NCBI RefSeq assembly: GCF_030272615.1
Contig: NC_081406.1
Coordinates: 464,408,072 to 464,472,071 of the forward strand
Source: Cryptomeria japonica
Taxonomy: Eukaryota > Streptophyta > Pinopsida > Cupressales > Cupressaceae
Reading direction: 5' to 3'
DNA length: 64,000 bases
The translations under genes were made by a program, and so were the position numbers. Under the pieces are notes generated by a model. It did no database searches. It was not told the DNA's origin and saw nothing but the letters and a program-made list of their open reading frames with translations. Of the stretch, positions 34,344-46,261 are shown one piece after another. Within the stretch, counting starts at the first letter, position 1; every line of letters starts with the position of its first letter.

Positions 34344-34546
34344 TTTGAGGTAGCTGACTTAGTTCTCAAGTAGAATCCAAGAAATCAATAGGACCAAGAG
34401 AAGAAAGGAAAATTTGAATCCAATTGGCTTGGTCATTATGTCATCACAATAATCTACGGATTAGGTGCATATCAACTTTTGACCCCAGATGGAGAACCTT
34501 TGGAAGATCCGATCAACAACATGCATCTTCATAGGTTTTACTAATA
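34344..34546 (+). pseudogene. gypsy integrase C-terminus
   Basis: FEVADLVLK, KGKFESNWLGHYVI, GAYQLLTPDGEPLEDP and NNMHLHRFY match the last domain of plant gypsy integrases, ending at the usual N-x-x-x-L-x-x-[FY]-Y tail. Together with the protease 0.5 kb upstream it shows a large internal deletion. Confidence 0.7.
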
Positions 34547-34919
34547 GCTCTTCAGAGTATCCAAATTGAAAGATACAAAAAAAACCAAAAACATCAAAAA
34601 TACAAAAGAAATTAAAAAAAAATCAACAATACAAAAATATCCAAAATACAAAAAAATTAAAAAATGATCAAAAATACAAAAAAATCATAAAAAATAAAAA
34701 ATTGTTACTTGGTGAAAACCTAGCAAACAGGTGCCTTGTGACACAAAAAAAAATCCATACAAAATAAAGAAATAAATTCGTCCAACTGTGAAAACCATTT
34801 TGGTGGCACCCTGGGCAAGTACCATGGTGAAAACCGGGTTACTGACACCATGTGTAGAGACATTGCTCCTCCCTCCTTTAGGATTCAATCGAATCCCTTC
34901 ACTTTGCATACACTCACAA
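34547..34919 (+). other. Gypsy 3' region, A-rich
   Basis: Between 34570 and 34700 are many CAAAAATACAAAAAA-like units. From about 34780 the sequence has the GTGAAAACC/GGTGGCACC style found in 3' parts of plant gypsy elements. No gene. Confidence 0.45.
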
Positions 34920-35112
34920 CCTATCCATCCATAATAAACTTACCCATTCCCATCATGACTTGTTATTGATCTACCTAAGATTGGTTAGCCATTCATAATA
35001 ATCCATTCCTTTCACCCCTATCCATCCAAAATAAACTTACCCATTCCCATCATGGCTTGTTATTGATCTACCTTAGATTGGTTAGCCATTCATAATAATA
35101 ATTCAATTTCAC
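34920..35112. repeat. 97-bp tandem duplication
   Basis: CCTATCCATCCATAATAAAC starts at 34920 and again, with few changes, at 35017. It lies in the 3' UTR of the antisense PMD ORF. Confidence 0.85.
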
Positions 35113-35119
35113 CCCTTTT

Positions 35120-36539
35120 CATCCATAATAAATCAGCTACTATTTTTGGCTAGTGCAAATCCCAAGTCTAGTGATGTGTGTGGAACTAAGAGCATCACAC
35201 ATTCTGATGAGTAGAGTTTCTTCCAGTTTTCTTTAGTCTATCTGTGCCCAATCCACAATAAATAAACACTTATATCACAGATCTGCAATAAAGTTTTGTC
35301 TTCTCCATTTTGATCAGTTTCAGATGAGATGTAAATAGCAGCAATGGGCTTCAACAAATCAAATCTTTCAATAGACTCAGACAACATTATGGTTCAGTAC
35401 TATCTATCTTTTTTATGAAAGTAAACATTGTGACCAAAATCAAATAGACTTATACAAGTGATAAGAGACATTAAACTTGAGCACTGCAGTGGATGTTGGT
35501 GTCGAGTCTTGGTTCTCTTTTGACTTTATCTTTTGGTCACATGTCTTTTAGCTTTTTTGGGATGTCTCTAACTAGAGGTTCTATCTCCAGGATGTCTTTG
35601 ACTAGAAAGGTGAGAATGGGATATGTTCACCTATTGTTTTGTTGTTTGTGGATTGTCTCTTAGTAATGTATGACTTCCAAGGATATGAGGACACTATGAG
35701 TCTAGTATGAACTGGGGCATTCTTTGTTTGTGACTATTTGATCTCCATGCAAACTGGTACAATGACTTTCTGGGTCAAACCTATACCTCAATTGTCATAA
35801 CCTATTTGCCATAATAAAGATCAATGATGATAAAGAACAAGAACATTTTGCACTTCCATATCTTCTATCTTCCATCCCCCTTTCGTGATTGACCTCCATC
35901 GTCCTTCTAGATTTCGTGTAGCCCGCTATCACATGATTGAGTAAAATGACATGCCAAAACTATTTGTATTTCATGTAGATTACACCTGCATTACCACATA
36001 TTAGTGTTTCATACATACATATAGATATCACAATCACACTGCATTTTGCATATATCATTAGTTAGTATATGCATTCTCATATAAAACATAAAATGCCAAA
36101 ATAATAACACAACACATTTTAGCACATTTTATATTCTCATCATGTAAATAACTATTCACATTATCATATTCATCTGCATTTCATACATTCACATTTGTAT
36201 AACATATAAAACATAAAAGAAGAAAAAATATCGCATTTCATCATGTATATATATATGCATTCCTAGCATAATTAAACATCATAGATACATGTATCTTATA
36301 CACATTCATACATCATAGAATCATAAATTTTATTAGCATATATAAACATGCATCACATAGAAGCAACATCACATAGGTACATATGCATAGAGCTGTCGAA
36401 AGGATGAATCATCTCATATATATCTAAAAAATCATAAGTGTCATGATTCAATGATGTCAAAATCATATGTCTACAATCACTCGAAGGTATTTACATCATC
36501 ATACAAAAATGGTACAAAAACTGATACTTAGGGATCCAT
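35120..36539 (-). repeat. PMD ORF 3' flank, copy 1
   Basis: This 1.4-kb stretch is closely matched, in the same direction, by 42325-43766 (shared AAGTCTAGTGATG, ATGTTCACCTATTGTTTTG, ATCTTCCATCCCCCTTTC). It is the region downstream of the PMD C-terminus on the minus strand. Part of it (35608-35830) recurs inverted at 38460-38650. Confidence 0.75.
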
Positions 36540-36712
36540 TTAAGACTATGATAAACTCCCTCCCTTAGAGCCAACCAACCTCGATAGAGTCTGAGCCCTA
36601 GAAATCACCACCCCAAAATCATATCTCATGCCCTCTCTATCTAGTGGTGGTGGAGGACCCATTACCCCACCACTCAATGCCTGTCTCCTATCTCTCCCTC
36701 CAATGGTCATGC
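36540..36712 (-). pseudogene. PMD-like protein C-terminus, cut by an LTR
   Basis: The minus frame reads TIGGRDRRQALSGGVMG, then PPPPL, and ends in a QTLSRLVGSKGGS-like tail, matching the end of the ORF at 43767-43997. It is antisense to the plus-strand gypsy to its left and stops where the inverted gypsy LTR begins. Confidence 0.6.
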
Positions 36713-36716
36713 AAAA

Positions 36717-37500
36717 TGTGTATGGTGAAAAGTGGATAATGGAAACAATAATATTGAAATAATAAATAAATTCAACCAGAAAACCCTATCCTAACAACAA
36801 CAAAGATCCACCATAACGTATGAAGATTATCTAAGACAATGCAAACCAATAAAATAAAAAAGATTATACCACACTATCCACTAGGGTTTGAATCTCCATT
36901 CTTCCTATCTCCATTGATCTTGCTTGATATATTTGCTCTTAGATTTTATGTGTGCACAAGAGCTCAACAAAGAACAGAAATGTGGTTGATAGCTTGATCG
37001 CATAAGATTGATTAGAATGCTCCCTAGATGAATATAATGATTAGGGTTGATAATGGAGGAGAGTATCCTCTTATATAGATGACACTATAGGAAATGGAGG
37101 GATAAGATTAAGAGGTGTAAAGATAAATGGCCGGCTAGGATTAAATGGCAGGTAGAAGAAATAATTAAATAATAAAGGGGGTAGTTAGTGTAGGAATTAA
37201 GAGATGAATGACATGTGTCATGGGTAGAAAAGTCTAATGAATTAATTAAATAAATAAATATTTATTTAATTAATAGAGGAAGTGGGATCAATTAAATAAA
37301 TAAAATATTTATTTAATTTAGGAAAAAGGTAATTTAAATAAATAAAATTATTTATTTAAATGTGGAAAAAGGCTTAGAAGAGGATTAATAAATTAATTAA
37401 ATAAATAAATATTTATTTAATTAATATAAGAATTAGGATAAAATAATTAAATAAATAAAAATATTTATTTAATAAGACATGACAATTTTAGGTGTCTTCA
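36717..37500 (-). repeat. Gypsy 3' LTR, inverted
   Basis: On the minus strand it starts TGAAGACACCTAAAATTGTC and ends CACCATACACA, matching the LTR at 20749-21493. The polypurine tract on its right shows that the element body lies to the right and runs on the minus strand. The left end is the outer end, so this element inserted into the PMD sequence. Confidence 0.8.
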
Positions 37501-37517
37501 TTTTGCCCCTCTTTGAG
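37501..37517 (-). promoter_or_regulatory. Polypurine tract of the inverted gypsy
   Basis: On the minus strand CTCAAAGAGGGGCAAAA abuts the LTR start TGAAGACACC. Confidence 0.75.
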
Positions 37518-38648
37518 ACAATGTATCTTGTCACGTTGGCTAAAAGAAGATATGATAAACTAATACAAAGTTGCCCCATGACAAGAATGATATGCCCCCT
37601 CGAGAGATTGGATGAATACATTTGAAAAGATCACAGACAATCTCTCGATAATAAAGAAAGGCTAGAAAGGACTGACAAGATAGGATAGAGTGACATAGTC
37701 ACGAGATAAAGAAGACTAATGCAAGAGACTAGGGATAGGGTAGCCTATAAGATAGACTATGATGGAAAAGATCCTCATTGGCATCCACATACCTAAGAGA
37801 TCAAAGTGCAGAGAGAGTAAAGAGAAGAGAAGTCAGGAAAGATGACATTAGTGCACAGATTCAACCGTGTTCGCTAATATCAGAGGCCAGCATATGCAGG
37901 AGAGCCAGTGAGTACCACAAAACCTCCTTGTACTTTGGTGTATTAATTGTTGTCATAAATGCATGTTAGGTAGGGATAGAAAATTTCAAGTAGGGGGAAA
38001 AAAACTTTAAGGTGCGTATGTTGGTGCCAGGCATGTTTGGGAAGGATAGGCACGTCTATTTCTAGTTTAAATGCATCTATGATTTCAAAGATGTTTGTGC
38101 CAGATGCAACCGTGTCTATATTGAGAAGGTGGATTTATGCAAGATAGAGTCATGTATGTGTGTTTTAGGTGTGTGTGTGTGCGGGGAAGGCACATTTGTG
38201 TATGTTTAAAGTGTGTTTATGTCTTCAAGGTCAAATCAATAGTTCTATGATAAACATATGATGTTGATTGGATAAGTTGTTGAGAGGATACACTCAAATA
38301 GGTCCTCTAGGGAAGACAAGGATAACAAATAGGGTTGGGATTGACAATTCTGTGATAGGACATATGTTGCCAATCAGGAAACTACTCAAGAAGATACACT
38401 CAAGCAGAGGCCCTAGAATAGGATAGAGATTCTTGTGCTTTATCATCTTTGGGATTTATTATGGAAAATAGGTTATTCCAATCCAAATATAGGTTTGACC
38501 CAGAAAGTCATTGTACCTATTTGTATGGAGATCAGATAGTTGCAACCAAGGAATGCCCCAGTTCATACTAGACTCACTGTGTCCTCATATCCTTAGATAG
38601 ATCATAGAATTACTAAGAGACAATCCACAAACAACAAAACAATAGGTG
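37518..38648. repeat. Gypsy 3' region with diverged minisatellite
   Basis: At 38239, 38345 and, past the gap, 40329 and 40448 there are diverged units of about 110 bp sharing ACATATGTTGTCAATTGG-like text, GATACACTCAAGCAGAGG and CCTAGAATAGGATAGAG. No coding frame. 38460-38648 is an inverted copy of 35608-35830. Confidence 0.55.
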
Positions 38649-39828
38649 AACATCAAAAGCACTTGGATACCCAGAGGCATGCTCAAAAGTTGGACACAAG
38701 AAAACCCCATTCAAATTTGGGGGCAATACACATAAGCAAACCCATGATATGCCTATAGAACATGGTATAAAAAGACATTCCAATCCTCGTTATGGCCCTA
38801 TATCAAAAGGTCCCTACACACATCATCATTATAGACCCCCTCCATATGAACGTGTTTACGATCAATACCATTCATACATGCATTATCCTCATCCTCCACG
38901 TGGTGGCTCAGGCATGGGATATGGTCCAAGAAGTCAATGTCAACCCAAAATTTTTTTGGAACAACAGATCAAGGACTTACAAAAAAATATGGAGGACATC
39001 AATACACCAAAACCAACAGAAGAAGCATACTTGATGAGATTGTTTCCACAAAGCTTAGGTGAACAAACATACTTGCAAACAAGGAATGCCCTAGTTCATA
39101 CTAGACTCACAGTGTCCTCATATCCTTGGATAGGTCATAGCATTACTAAGAGACAAACCACAAACAACAAAACAATAGGTGAACATGAAAAGAACTTGGA
39201 TACCTAGAGGTATGCTCAAAATTTGTACACAAGAAAACCCCATGTCAAATTTGGGGGCAATACACAAAAGCAAACTCATGATATGCCTATAGAACATGGT
39301 ATAAACAGACATTCCAATCCTCATTATGGCCCTATATTAGAAGATCCCTACACACATCATCATTATAGACCCCCTCCATATGAGCATGTTTACGATCAAT
39401 ACCATTCATACATGCAATATCCTCATCCTCCACGTGGTGGCTCAGGCATGGGATATGGTCCAAGAAGTCAATATCAACCCAAAAACAATTTGGAACAATA
39501 GATCAAGGACTTACAAAAGAATATGAAGGACATCAATACACCAAAACCAGCAGAAGAAACATACTTGATGAGATTGTTTCCACAAAGCTTAGGTGAACAA
39601 GCTATGGAATGGTTCTGTCAACTTCCACTTGGAATTAAGTCATGGGGTGATTTAGCAGAGGCATTTATCCAACATTTCTCATATAACATAGAGACAAATA
39701 TATCAGTTGCCACTTTGTGCAATACCAAACATAAAGATGTGGAGTCATTTTCATCATTCTTTCAAAGATAGAGGAATTTAGCTAGCAGATGCTCTTGCAA
39801 AAGTCCACAAAAACAAATGGTAGAGATG
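38649..39828 (+). pseudogene. gypsy gag fragment with a 527-bp tandem duplication
   Basis: Two copies of gag N-terminal sequence lie head to tail (about 38549-39075 and 39076-39602). Each reads RHSNPRYGPI or RHSNPHYGPI, then THHHYRPPPYE and YMHYPHPPRGGSG. The second copy runs on into the capsid core (TYLMRLFPQSLGEQ, SWGDLAEAFIQHFSYN) until the assembly gap. It matches the gag at 24.4-25.1 kb, plus strand. Confidence 0.7.
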
Positions 39829-40328
39829 NNNNNNNNNNNNNNNNNNNNNNNNNNNNNNNNNNNNNNNNNNNNNNNNNNNNNNNNNNNNNNNNNNNNNNNN
39901 NNNNNNNNNNNNNNNNNNNNNNNNNNNNNNNNNNNNNNNNNNNNNNNNNNNNNNNNNNNNNNNNNNNNNNNNNNNNNNNNNNNNNNNNNNNNNNNNNNNN
40001 NNNNNNNNNNNNNNNNNNNNNNNNNNNNNNNNNNNNNNNNNNNNNNNNNNNNNNNNNNNNNNNNNNNNNNNNNNNNNNNNNNNNNNNNNNNNNNNNNNNN
40101 NNNNNNNNNNNNNNNNNNNNNNNNNNNNNNNNNNNNNNNNNNNNNNNNNNNNNNNNNNNNNNNNNNNNNNNNNNNNNNNNNNNNNNNNNNNNNNNNNNNN
40201 NNNNNNNNNNNNNNNNNNNNNNNNNNNNNNNNNNNNNNNNNNNNNNNNNNNNNNNNNNNNNNNNNNNNNNNNNNNNNNNNNNNNNNNNNNNNNNNNNNNN
40301 NNNNNNNNNNNNNNNNNNNNNNNNNNNN
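39829..40328. other. Assembly gap, 500 N
   Basis: Exactly 500 N, a placeholder length. It falls in a region of tandem and inverted gypsy copies, so order and orientation on either side should not be fully trusted. X-only frames across it have no meaning. Confidence 0.98.
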
Positions 40329-40694
40329 AAGATATACTCAAGCAGAGGCCCTAAGATAGGATAGAGCAAGGCACTTTGTGATGAACAGGGTGTACCAAAT
40401 AAATTGAAAATTATGTGATAAAACATACATTGTCAATTGGATTGGGCTGAAATTGACAATTCTATGATAAAACATATGTTGTCAATTGGATAAGATACTT
40501 AAGAGGATGCACTCAAGTGGGCGCCCTAAAAGATAAGATAAAAGCAACACTTTGTGATGAACTGAGAGTACTACTAAGATAAAGTTTTGTATGATAAATA
40601 TAAGCACTAAGATAAAAAATCAGCACTTTGTGATGAACAAGGAGTACTACTAGGATTGACATAGTTGATTTGATTGGCTGCAAGAGGACCTACT

Positions 40695-42275
40695 GATGCT
40701 CGAGTCATGGGAGAGATATCCTTTGACTCAGGGATTACGACTAGAGTTGACAGTGGAGGATAGACTCATAGTTGAGGCCATGTGATTGCAATATATTATG
40801 TATATGCCCGAGTTTCAAGAAAACATGGGTTTGTTGACTACATTAACCTAGAGATGGCACTCAGAGACATGCATGTTTCATTTTTTGATGGGTGAGATGA
40901 CAATCACTTTAGAGGATATGTATAAGATACTACGGATACCGATTGATGGGGAGTTGGTTCCCTATGATCGAGAGGGAGATAGGAAGGCATTGAGATGAGT
41001 GTTCTAGGATCCAGGACTAGAAATGAGGGCACGACATGTTGCTTGGGATACAATGATAGCTACAAGACTGGCTCTACCAGTGGTGGTCGCAAGAGTTATC
41101 AGTGGGTTTTTCTATATGGATAGGGCGACATGAGGGTTGGTTGTGGGATGGGGGAGGACTCTGGAGACATTGGTGATTGAGCAGACCAGTTTTGCATGGG
41201 GGTCATGTCTACTGTCACACTTGTGTTATAAGCTACATCAGTTTGTGTATCACAGATCAGAGGGATTGGGGTGTGCACCAATATTATTGCAGGTATGCGC
41301 ATATGAGCATCTTTTGGTTACACAAACGATACACTTTAGAGGCAGGGGACATGGGCATAGTTATGTACATTTGTATGATATGATTACTTCCTAGCCACGG
41401 ATTGGGAGGCTAGAGTATTGGCGCTAAGTGATCGATGAGACAGACAGTGTAGTATGGAGGCCTTACCGAGATTATGAGGAGTGGGAGGATGATGTAGTCG
41501 ATCTGCCATATGTGTTTAGGATTAGGTATCTAATCAACAGGACACCAGATATCATTGAGTGACAATTGATATACAGAGTATGCAGGCAGTTCAATAGGAG
41601 ACATTGGATTTCACATGGCTTAGGGATGTATGCACAGACAGTGAGAGATCAGCCACATTTAGGTCCATTATTGTCTTATGATCAGGTAGTGCCACAAATG
41701 CAAATGGTCCCATGCCTTGGGTTATTTTGGCAAATGTGGAGGATGCAGGGATGGATGTCGAGTACAATGCATATTAGGTAGATCATCCATTTCAATGGTT
41801 GAAAGACCTAGGAGAGATAATAGAGGGTGATGGTGGGGATGGTGGAGATGATAGCGAGGATGATAAAAGTAGAGGCAGATGATGGAGGCGAGGTGCAGTA
41901 GGAGAGAGGAGGGTAGTTCGGAGGATAGATGGAGGAGAGGAGAGATAGGCGAATTTAGTCACAGGTAAAGGTGTACTGCCTTTTCAGGTGCCAACAACGT
42001 AGGTTCCAGGATAGGGACAGGGATAGGGACAACCATAGGGACAAAGTGAGGAGGAAGGAGAGGAGGAGGATGAGCTACTATCGCTGAGAGAGATCTACCA
42101 GGGACAGGCAAATGAGATTCAGGATCTAGAGAGGGATGTGGGACCTTCAGAAAGGGAGGGATCTAGCTATCTAGTGCTACATGGAGGCTGAGGAGGCATT
42201 GAGGGCAGGTAGGTGAGAAACAGAGGATATTGGGGCTAGATATACCTATGTTCTACAAGCATGGGAGGACATAGC
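40695..42275 (+). pseudogene. Plant mobile domain (PMD) protein, decayed
   Basis: One continuous frame with several stops reads WERYPLTQGLRLELTVED, MGLLTTLT-RWHSETCMFHF, GEMTITLEDMYKILRIPI and DGELVPYD, then WDTMIATRLALPVV, SCLLSHLCYKLHQF and DDVVDLPYVFRIRYLIN. The HSETCTFHLxxGEMTITLEDVxxIL block is the hallmark of the PMD (aminotransferase-like) family known from MAIN-type host proteins and from transposons. A Gly/Asp/Arg-rich part and YVLQAWEDIAYD follow before the sequence switches to an inverted copy. Stops such as ALR-VF-DP look like decayed CGA/CAG codons. It is antisense to the inverted gypsy whose 3' LTR is at 36717-37500. Confidence 0.75.
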
Positions 42276-43766
42276 CTATGATTTAAAAAATATTTATTTA
42301 TTTGTATAATCCTTTCTTTTCACCCCTTTCCATCCATTATAAATTAGCTCCTAAATCCTAAGTCTAGTGATGAGTGTGGAACTAAGAGCATCACACATTT
42401 CAAGGAGTACAGTTTCTCCCAGTTTTGTTCAGTCTATCTACTCACAATCCAGAATAAAGCAACACTTACATCAAAGATCAGCAATAAAGTTTCATCTTCT
42501 TCGTAATAAAGTATTAATTTTATGGATTAAGTCAGTTTTAGATGAGATGTAAACAAAAACAATGGGCTTCAACAAATCAAATCTTTCAGTGGACTCAAAC
42601 AACATTATGGTTCAATTCTATCTATCCTTTTTTTGAAAGTAAACATTATGACCAAAATTAAACAGACTTATACAAGTGACAAGAGACACTAAACTTGAGG
42701 ACTACAATGGATGTTGGTGTCGAGTCTTGGTTTTCTTTTTATTTTATCTTTTGGTGACATGTCTTTTGTCTTTTTCGGGATGTCTCTAACTAGAGATTCT
42801 ATCTCTATGATGTCTTTGACTAGAAAGGCGAGGATAGGATATGTTCACCTATTGTTTTGTTGTTTGTGGATTGTCTCTTAGTAATGTTGTGACTTGTCCA
42901 AGAATATTAGGACACTCTAAGTATAGTATGAACTAGGACATTCCTTGTTTGTGACTGTCTGATCTCCATGCAAATGGGTACAATGACTTTCTGGGTCGAA
43001 CCTATGCCTCGATTGTCATAACCTATTTTCCATAATAAAGCTCAATGATGATAAAGCACAAGAAGCTCTTTCACTTCCATATCTTCTATCTTCCATCCCC
43101 CTTTCATGATTGACCTCAATCATCCTTCCTGACTTTGTGTAGCCTACTATCACATGACTGAGTATAATGACACACCAAAAACATCTTCATTTCATCTAGA
43201 TTGCACCTGCATTACCACATATTAGCTTTTCATACATACATATATATATCACAATCGCATTGCATCTTGCATATATCATTAGTTAGTATCTGCATTCTCA
43301 TATACAACATAAAATGCCAGAATAATAACACAACACATGTTAGCACATTTAACATTCTTATCATGTAAATAGTTATTTGCATTATCATATTCATCTGTAT
43401 TTCATACATTCACATTTGCATAACATATAAAACATAAAAGAATGTAAAAATATTGCATTTCATCATGTATATATTACTGCATTCCTATCGTAAACATCAT
43501 AGATACATGTATCTCATAAGCATCCATACATCATAGAATCATAAATTGCATTAACACATAGAAACATACATCACATAGAAGCAACATCACATAGGTACAT
43601 ATACATCTAGTTGCCGCAAGGATGAATCATCTCATATTAATATCTCAAAAAGCATAAGTTTCATGATGCAATGATGTCGAAATCATATAGCTTCAATCAC
43701 TCGAAAGTGTCTGCATCATCATACAAAAATGATACAAAAAACTAATACTTTGGGAGCCATCTAAGG
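42276..43766 (-). repeat. PMD ORF 3' flank, copy 2
   Basis: The counterpart of 35120-36539 in the same direction, with the same landmarks. No coding frame. Confidence 0.75.
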
Positions 43767-44443
43767 CTATGATGAACTCCCTCCCTCGGTGCCAACCGAC
43801 CTTGATGGAGTTTGAGCCCTGGAAGTCCTTGCTCTAGAATCATCTCTCCTGCCCCCTCTATCTATTGGTGGTGGAGGACCCATGACCCCACCATTAGACG
43901 CATGACTCCTGTCTCTCCCTCCAGTGGTTGTTATAGCCTGTGATGGTATCTGGAAGCTCCTAGTCCACTGATCAAGAGGCACAACTCCATAATACAAGTC
44001 TCTCTAGTAGGCTATCTCCTCCCCTGCTCGTAGAACATAGGAATATCCAAGTCCAATGTCCTCCATTGCTTGCCTACCTGCCCTCAATGCCTCCTCATCC
44101 TTCATGTACCATTGAATATCCTGATCCATCTCTTTCTCAGTGTCCCTCAGCTGACTCCTGAGCCTAGCCACATCCCTCTCTAGATCCTAAATCTCATTTG
44201 CATGTCCCTGGTAGATCTTTCTCAAGGATAGTAGCTCATCCTCCTCCTCTCCTCTCTCCTCACTTTATCCCTTTCTCTATCCTTGTCTGGGAACCTACAT
44301 TGTTGACGCCTGTAACGACAGCCCATCTCTACCTCTGACTACATGTGCATTTCTCTCCTCTCTCCATCTCTCCTCTGAACTACCCTCCTCTCTGCTATTG
44401 CACCTCACCTTTGTCATCTGCCTCTATCTCCACCATCCCATGA
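43767..44443 (-). pseudogene. PMD-like protein, C-terminal part
   Basis: The last 76 codons are open: MYYGVVPLDQWTRSFQI, then TTGGRDRSHASNGGVMG, PPPPIDRGG and SRAQTPSRSVG. Upstream, with stops and shifts, are QLRDTEKEMDQDIQW and EEALRAGRQAMED, a coiled-coil-like part. 44443-44010 is an inverted copy of 41835-42275. At 44443 the sequence switches to gypsy protease linker (EYIFH), a rearrangement junction. Confidence 0.6.
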
Positions 44444-45000
44444 AAGATATATTCACCACATCCCAGGTCTTTAATCTTGAACTTTTCTTTGATATCTATT
44501 TGTTTGGATGTAGAAGCTTTCAACGATTCAAGATCAACATATGTTGAAGATGGAACAACTTATCGATTGACTAGGATTGTTATTTCTAATCTTGCTCGTA
44601 GGTTATTGCAATATATGAATGGATTCAGATCACCTTTGATGGTCACTTGAAATCTATTGTATGGGAACTTGATACATCGATGATATATTGAGGGAACAAC
44701 TCTTATTTAATGAATCCATGGGCATCCCAAGAGTATATTGTATGTGAGATCTAGATCAAGGACTTGACAAACCACATCCTTCGTGAATGACCTTACTTTG
44801 ATAGGTAAGGTGACTATTCCATTGGATGAACGCTCTTCATCATCATATGATTTTATGGTTATTGCATGTGTAGAATTCATAGCTTTTTCAGAATATCCCA
44901 ATTGTTTAATAGTGCTCAATGTAGAAAAGTTTAGACCTACTCCTCCATATATAAGACACATTTGAGGTAGTTTTCATACATAAAGGCTTCAATATGTTGA
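44444..45000 (-). pseudogene. gypsy protease and linker, minus strand
   Basis: LIYGGVGLNFSTL, YDDEERSSNGIVTL, VCQVLDLDLTYN and LLGCPWIH match the protease at 33 kb. The catalytic Asp is replaced by Tyr (Y-G-G-V for D-G-G-S), so this copy is inactive even apart from its stops. Confidence 0.75.
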
Positions 45001-46016
45001 GGTGCATTATGAGGCTAGGTTATGGAAGCATCATCAACTTATGTAAATGTAAGGTTATGTGGAACAGAAAGGTATCCCACCATGACTAGAAATTGGTCCA
45101 CGTTTAGATCAATGGGTACAAAATTTTCTCTTAGGACTTTGTCAAGTATGGTTTTATTGGAAGCAGAGATACGCAATAGTTCTAGGATTGAGAGAAGTGC
45201 AGGTGTCTTCCCTAACTGTTCTACTAGGTTGTACTTAGATTTGGCCGATGAGGAAGTGGTGGTTTTAACTAGAGCACCTTATAGGGTGACCTTACCATGA
45301 CGAATTGTGACATTACATTCAAAGGTAGATTCATAAGAAGTTCTAATGCCTTTTAGGATAACTTTGGTTCTTTGGGTAGAACTCTCAAGCATCTTGTCCT
45401 TTATGATAATAGTAAAAACATACTTGTCCATTGAAATGTGGCTAACGATTGGATCGTAGTCATAGGACATTTTGGTATAGTTGGCTTGATTATCTGTGGC
45501 TTTGGATTTTCCCTTGTCATGTTTAGGGAATGGCTCCTTAAACATCTTATGTTCTTGATTAGATGTATGCCCATCAATCACAATGTCACCCTTATCAATA
45601 AGATCTTTAATAATGTTCTTCAAGTGATGGCAATTTCTTGTTTTATGTCCCTTGCTCTTGTGATATTCGCAATACTCATCATCATTCTACCAAATTGGTT
45701 TGACTTTTGGTTCATATGGAGGATTGTCTAGAATTGTTATTAGCTTGTTTTCTACTAGCTTCCTAAAATCCAATTCAAGTGGTTCTCCCAATGGGGTGTA
45801 TTTCCTTCATGGTTTTGAAGTTTCTTGAGTATTTACTTGGCTGTTTATAGAAGAACTTGGTCCTGAAAGAGTGATTTTTGGTCTCACTATGTTAGAATCT
45901 AAAACGCCATCATTTAATGTGTTCTTATTATTATTCCAAAATCATGGCTTATCATTTCCTTTAAAATCTTTTTTATTTTCTTTGAATATATTGATGATAC
46001 CTTTCTCAATTAAGAC
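45001..46016 (-). pseudogene. gypsy gag C-terminal part, minus strand
   Basis: It reads KVLIEKGIINIFKENKKDF, then DSNIVRPKITLSGPSSS, NDDEYCEYHKSKGHKTRN and DIVIDGHTSNQEHKMF. It gives the uninterrupted version of the gag junction split at 25377/32053 and so proves that insertion. Its own N-terminal side is cut at 46016 by the element ending in TTAATCAAAACA. Confidence 0.75.
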
Positions 46017-46261
46017 CTTCTTTGTTTTGATTAAGTAAAAGTGGGTATTTGAAAGGTACCCAAACCTTGTACAAACCAGGAAAACAGATTAAGTATAAAA
46101 AGTGTCTGATCAATTCAAAAAGACAAAATGAGCCCATCGACAAGGATCAGCTAACATAACATAACATTAAAAACTTGGAACAGTTAGTGAACAAGCATGT
46201 AGACAACAAAAGGACAGAAGCCAGGACACCAACTGAAATCTAAATACTATTCATAATTTCC

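Larger units (their letters stand above)
20749..34918 (+). mobile_element. Ty3/gypsy element, interrupted and internally deleted
   Basis: Order on the plus strand: 5' LTR (20749-21493), primer site (21497), long leader, gag (from 23830), [6.67-kb insertion 25378-32047], rest of gag with zinc-binding part, protease, linker, then the C-terminus of integrase (34344-34546) and an A-rich 3' region. RT, RNase H and most of integrase are deleted between about 33830 and 34340. The PR-(RT)-IN order and gag type point to a gypsy of the Tat kind; the lineage is an inference. No 3' LTR in this orientation is found. Confidence 0.75.

Noticed and set aside
36717-37500. Gypsy LTR as the 3' LTR of the plus-strand element at 20.7-34.9 kb
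   Set aside because: It is inverted relative to that element, and its polypurine tract lies on the right, so the body must be to the right on the minus strand.
39778-40426. Four long frames across the gap
   Set aside because: They consist mostly of N translated as X.
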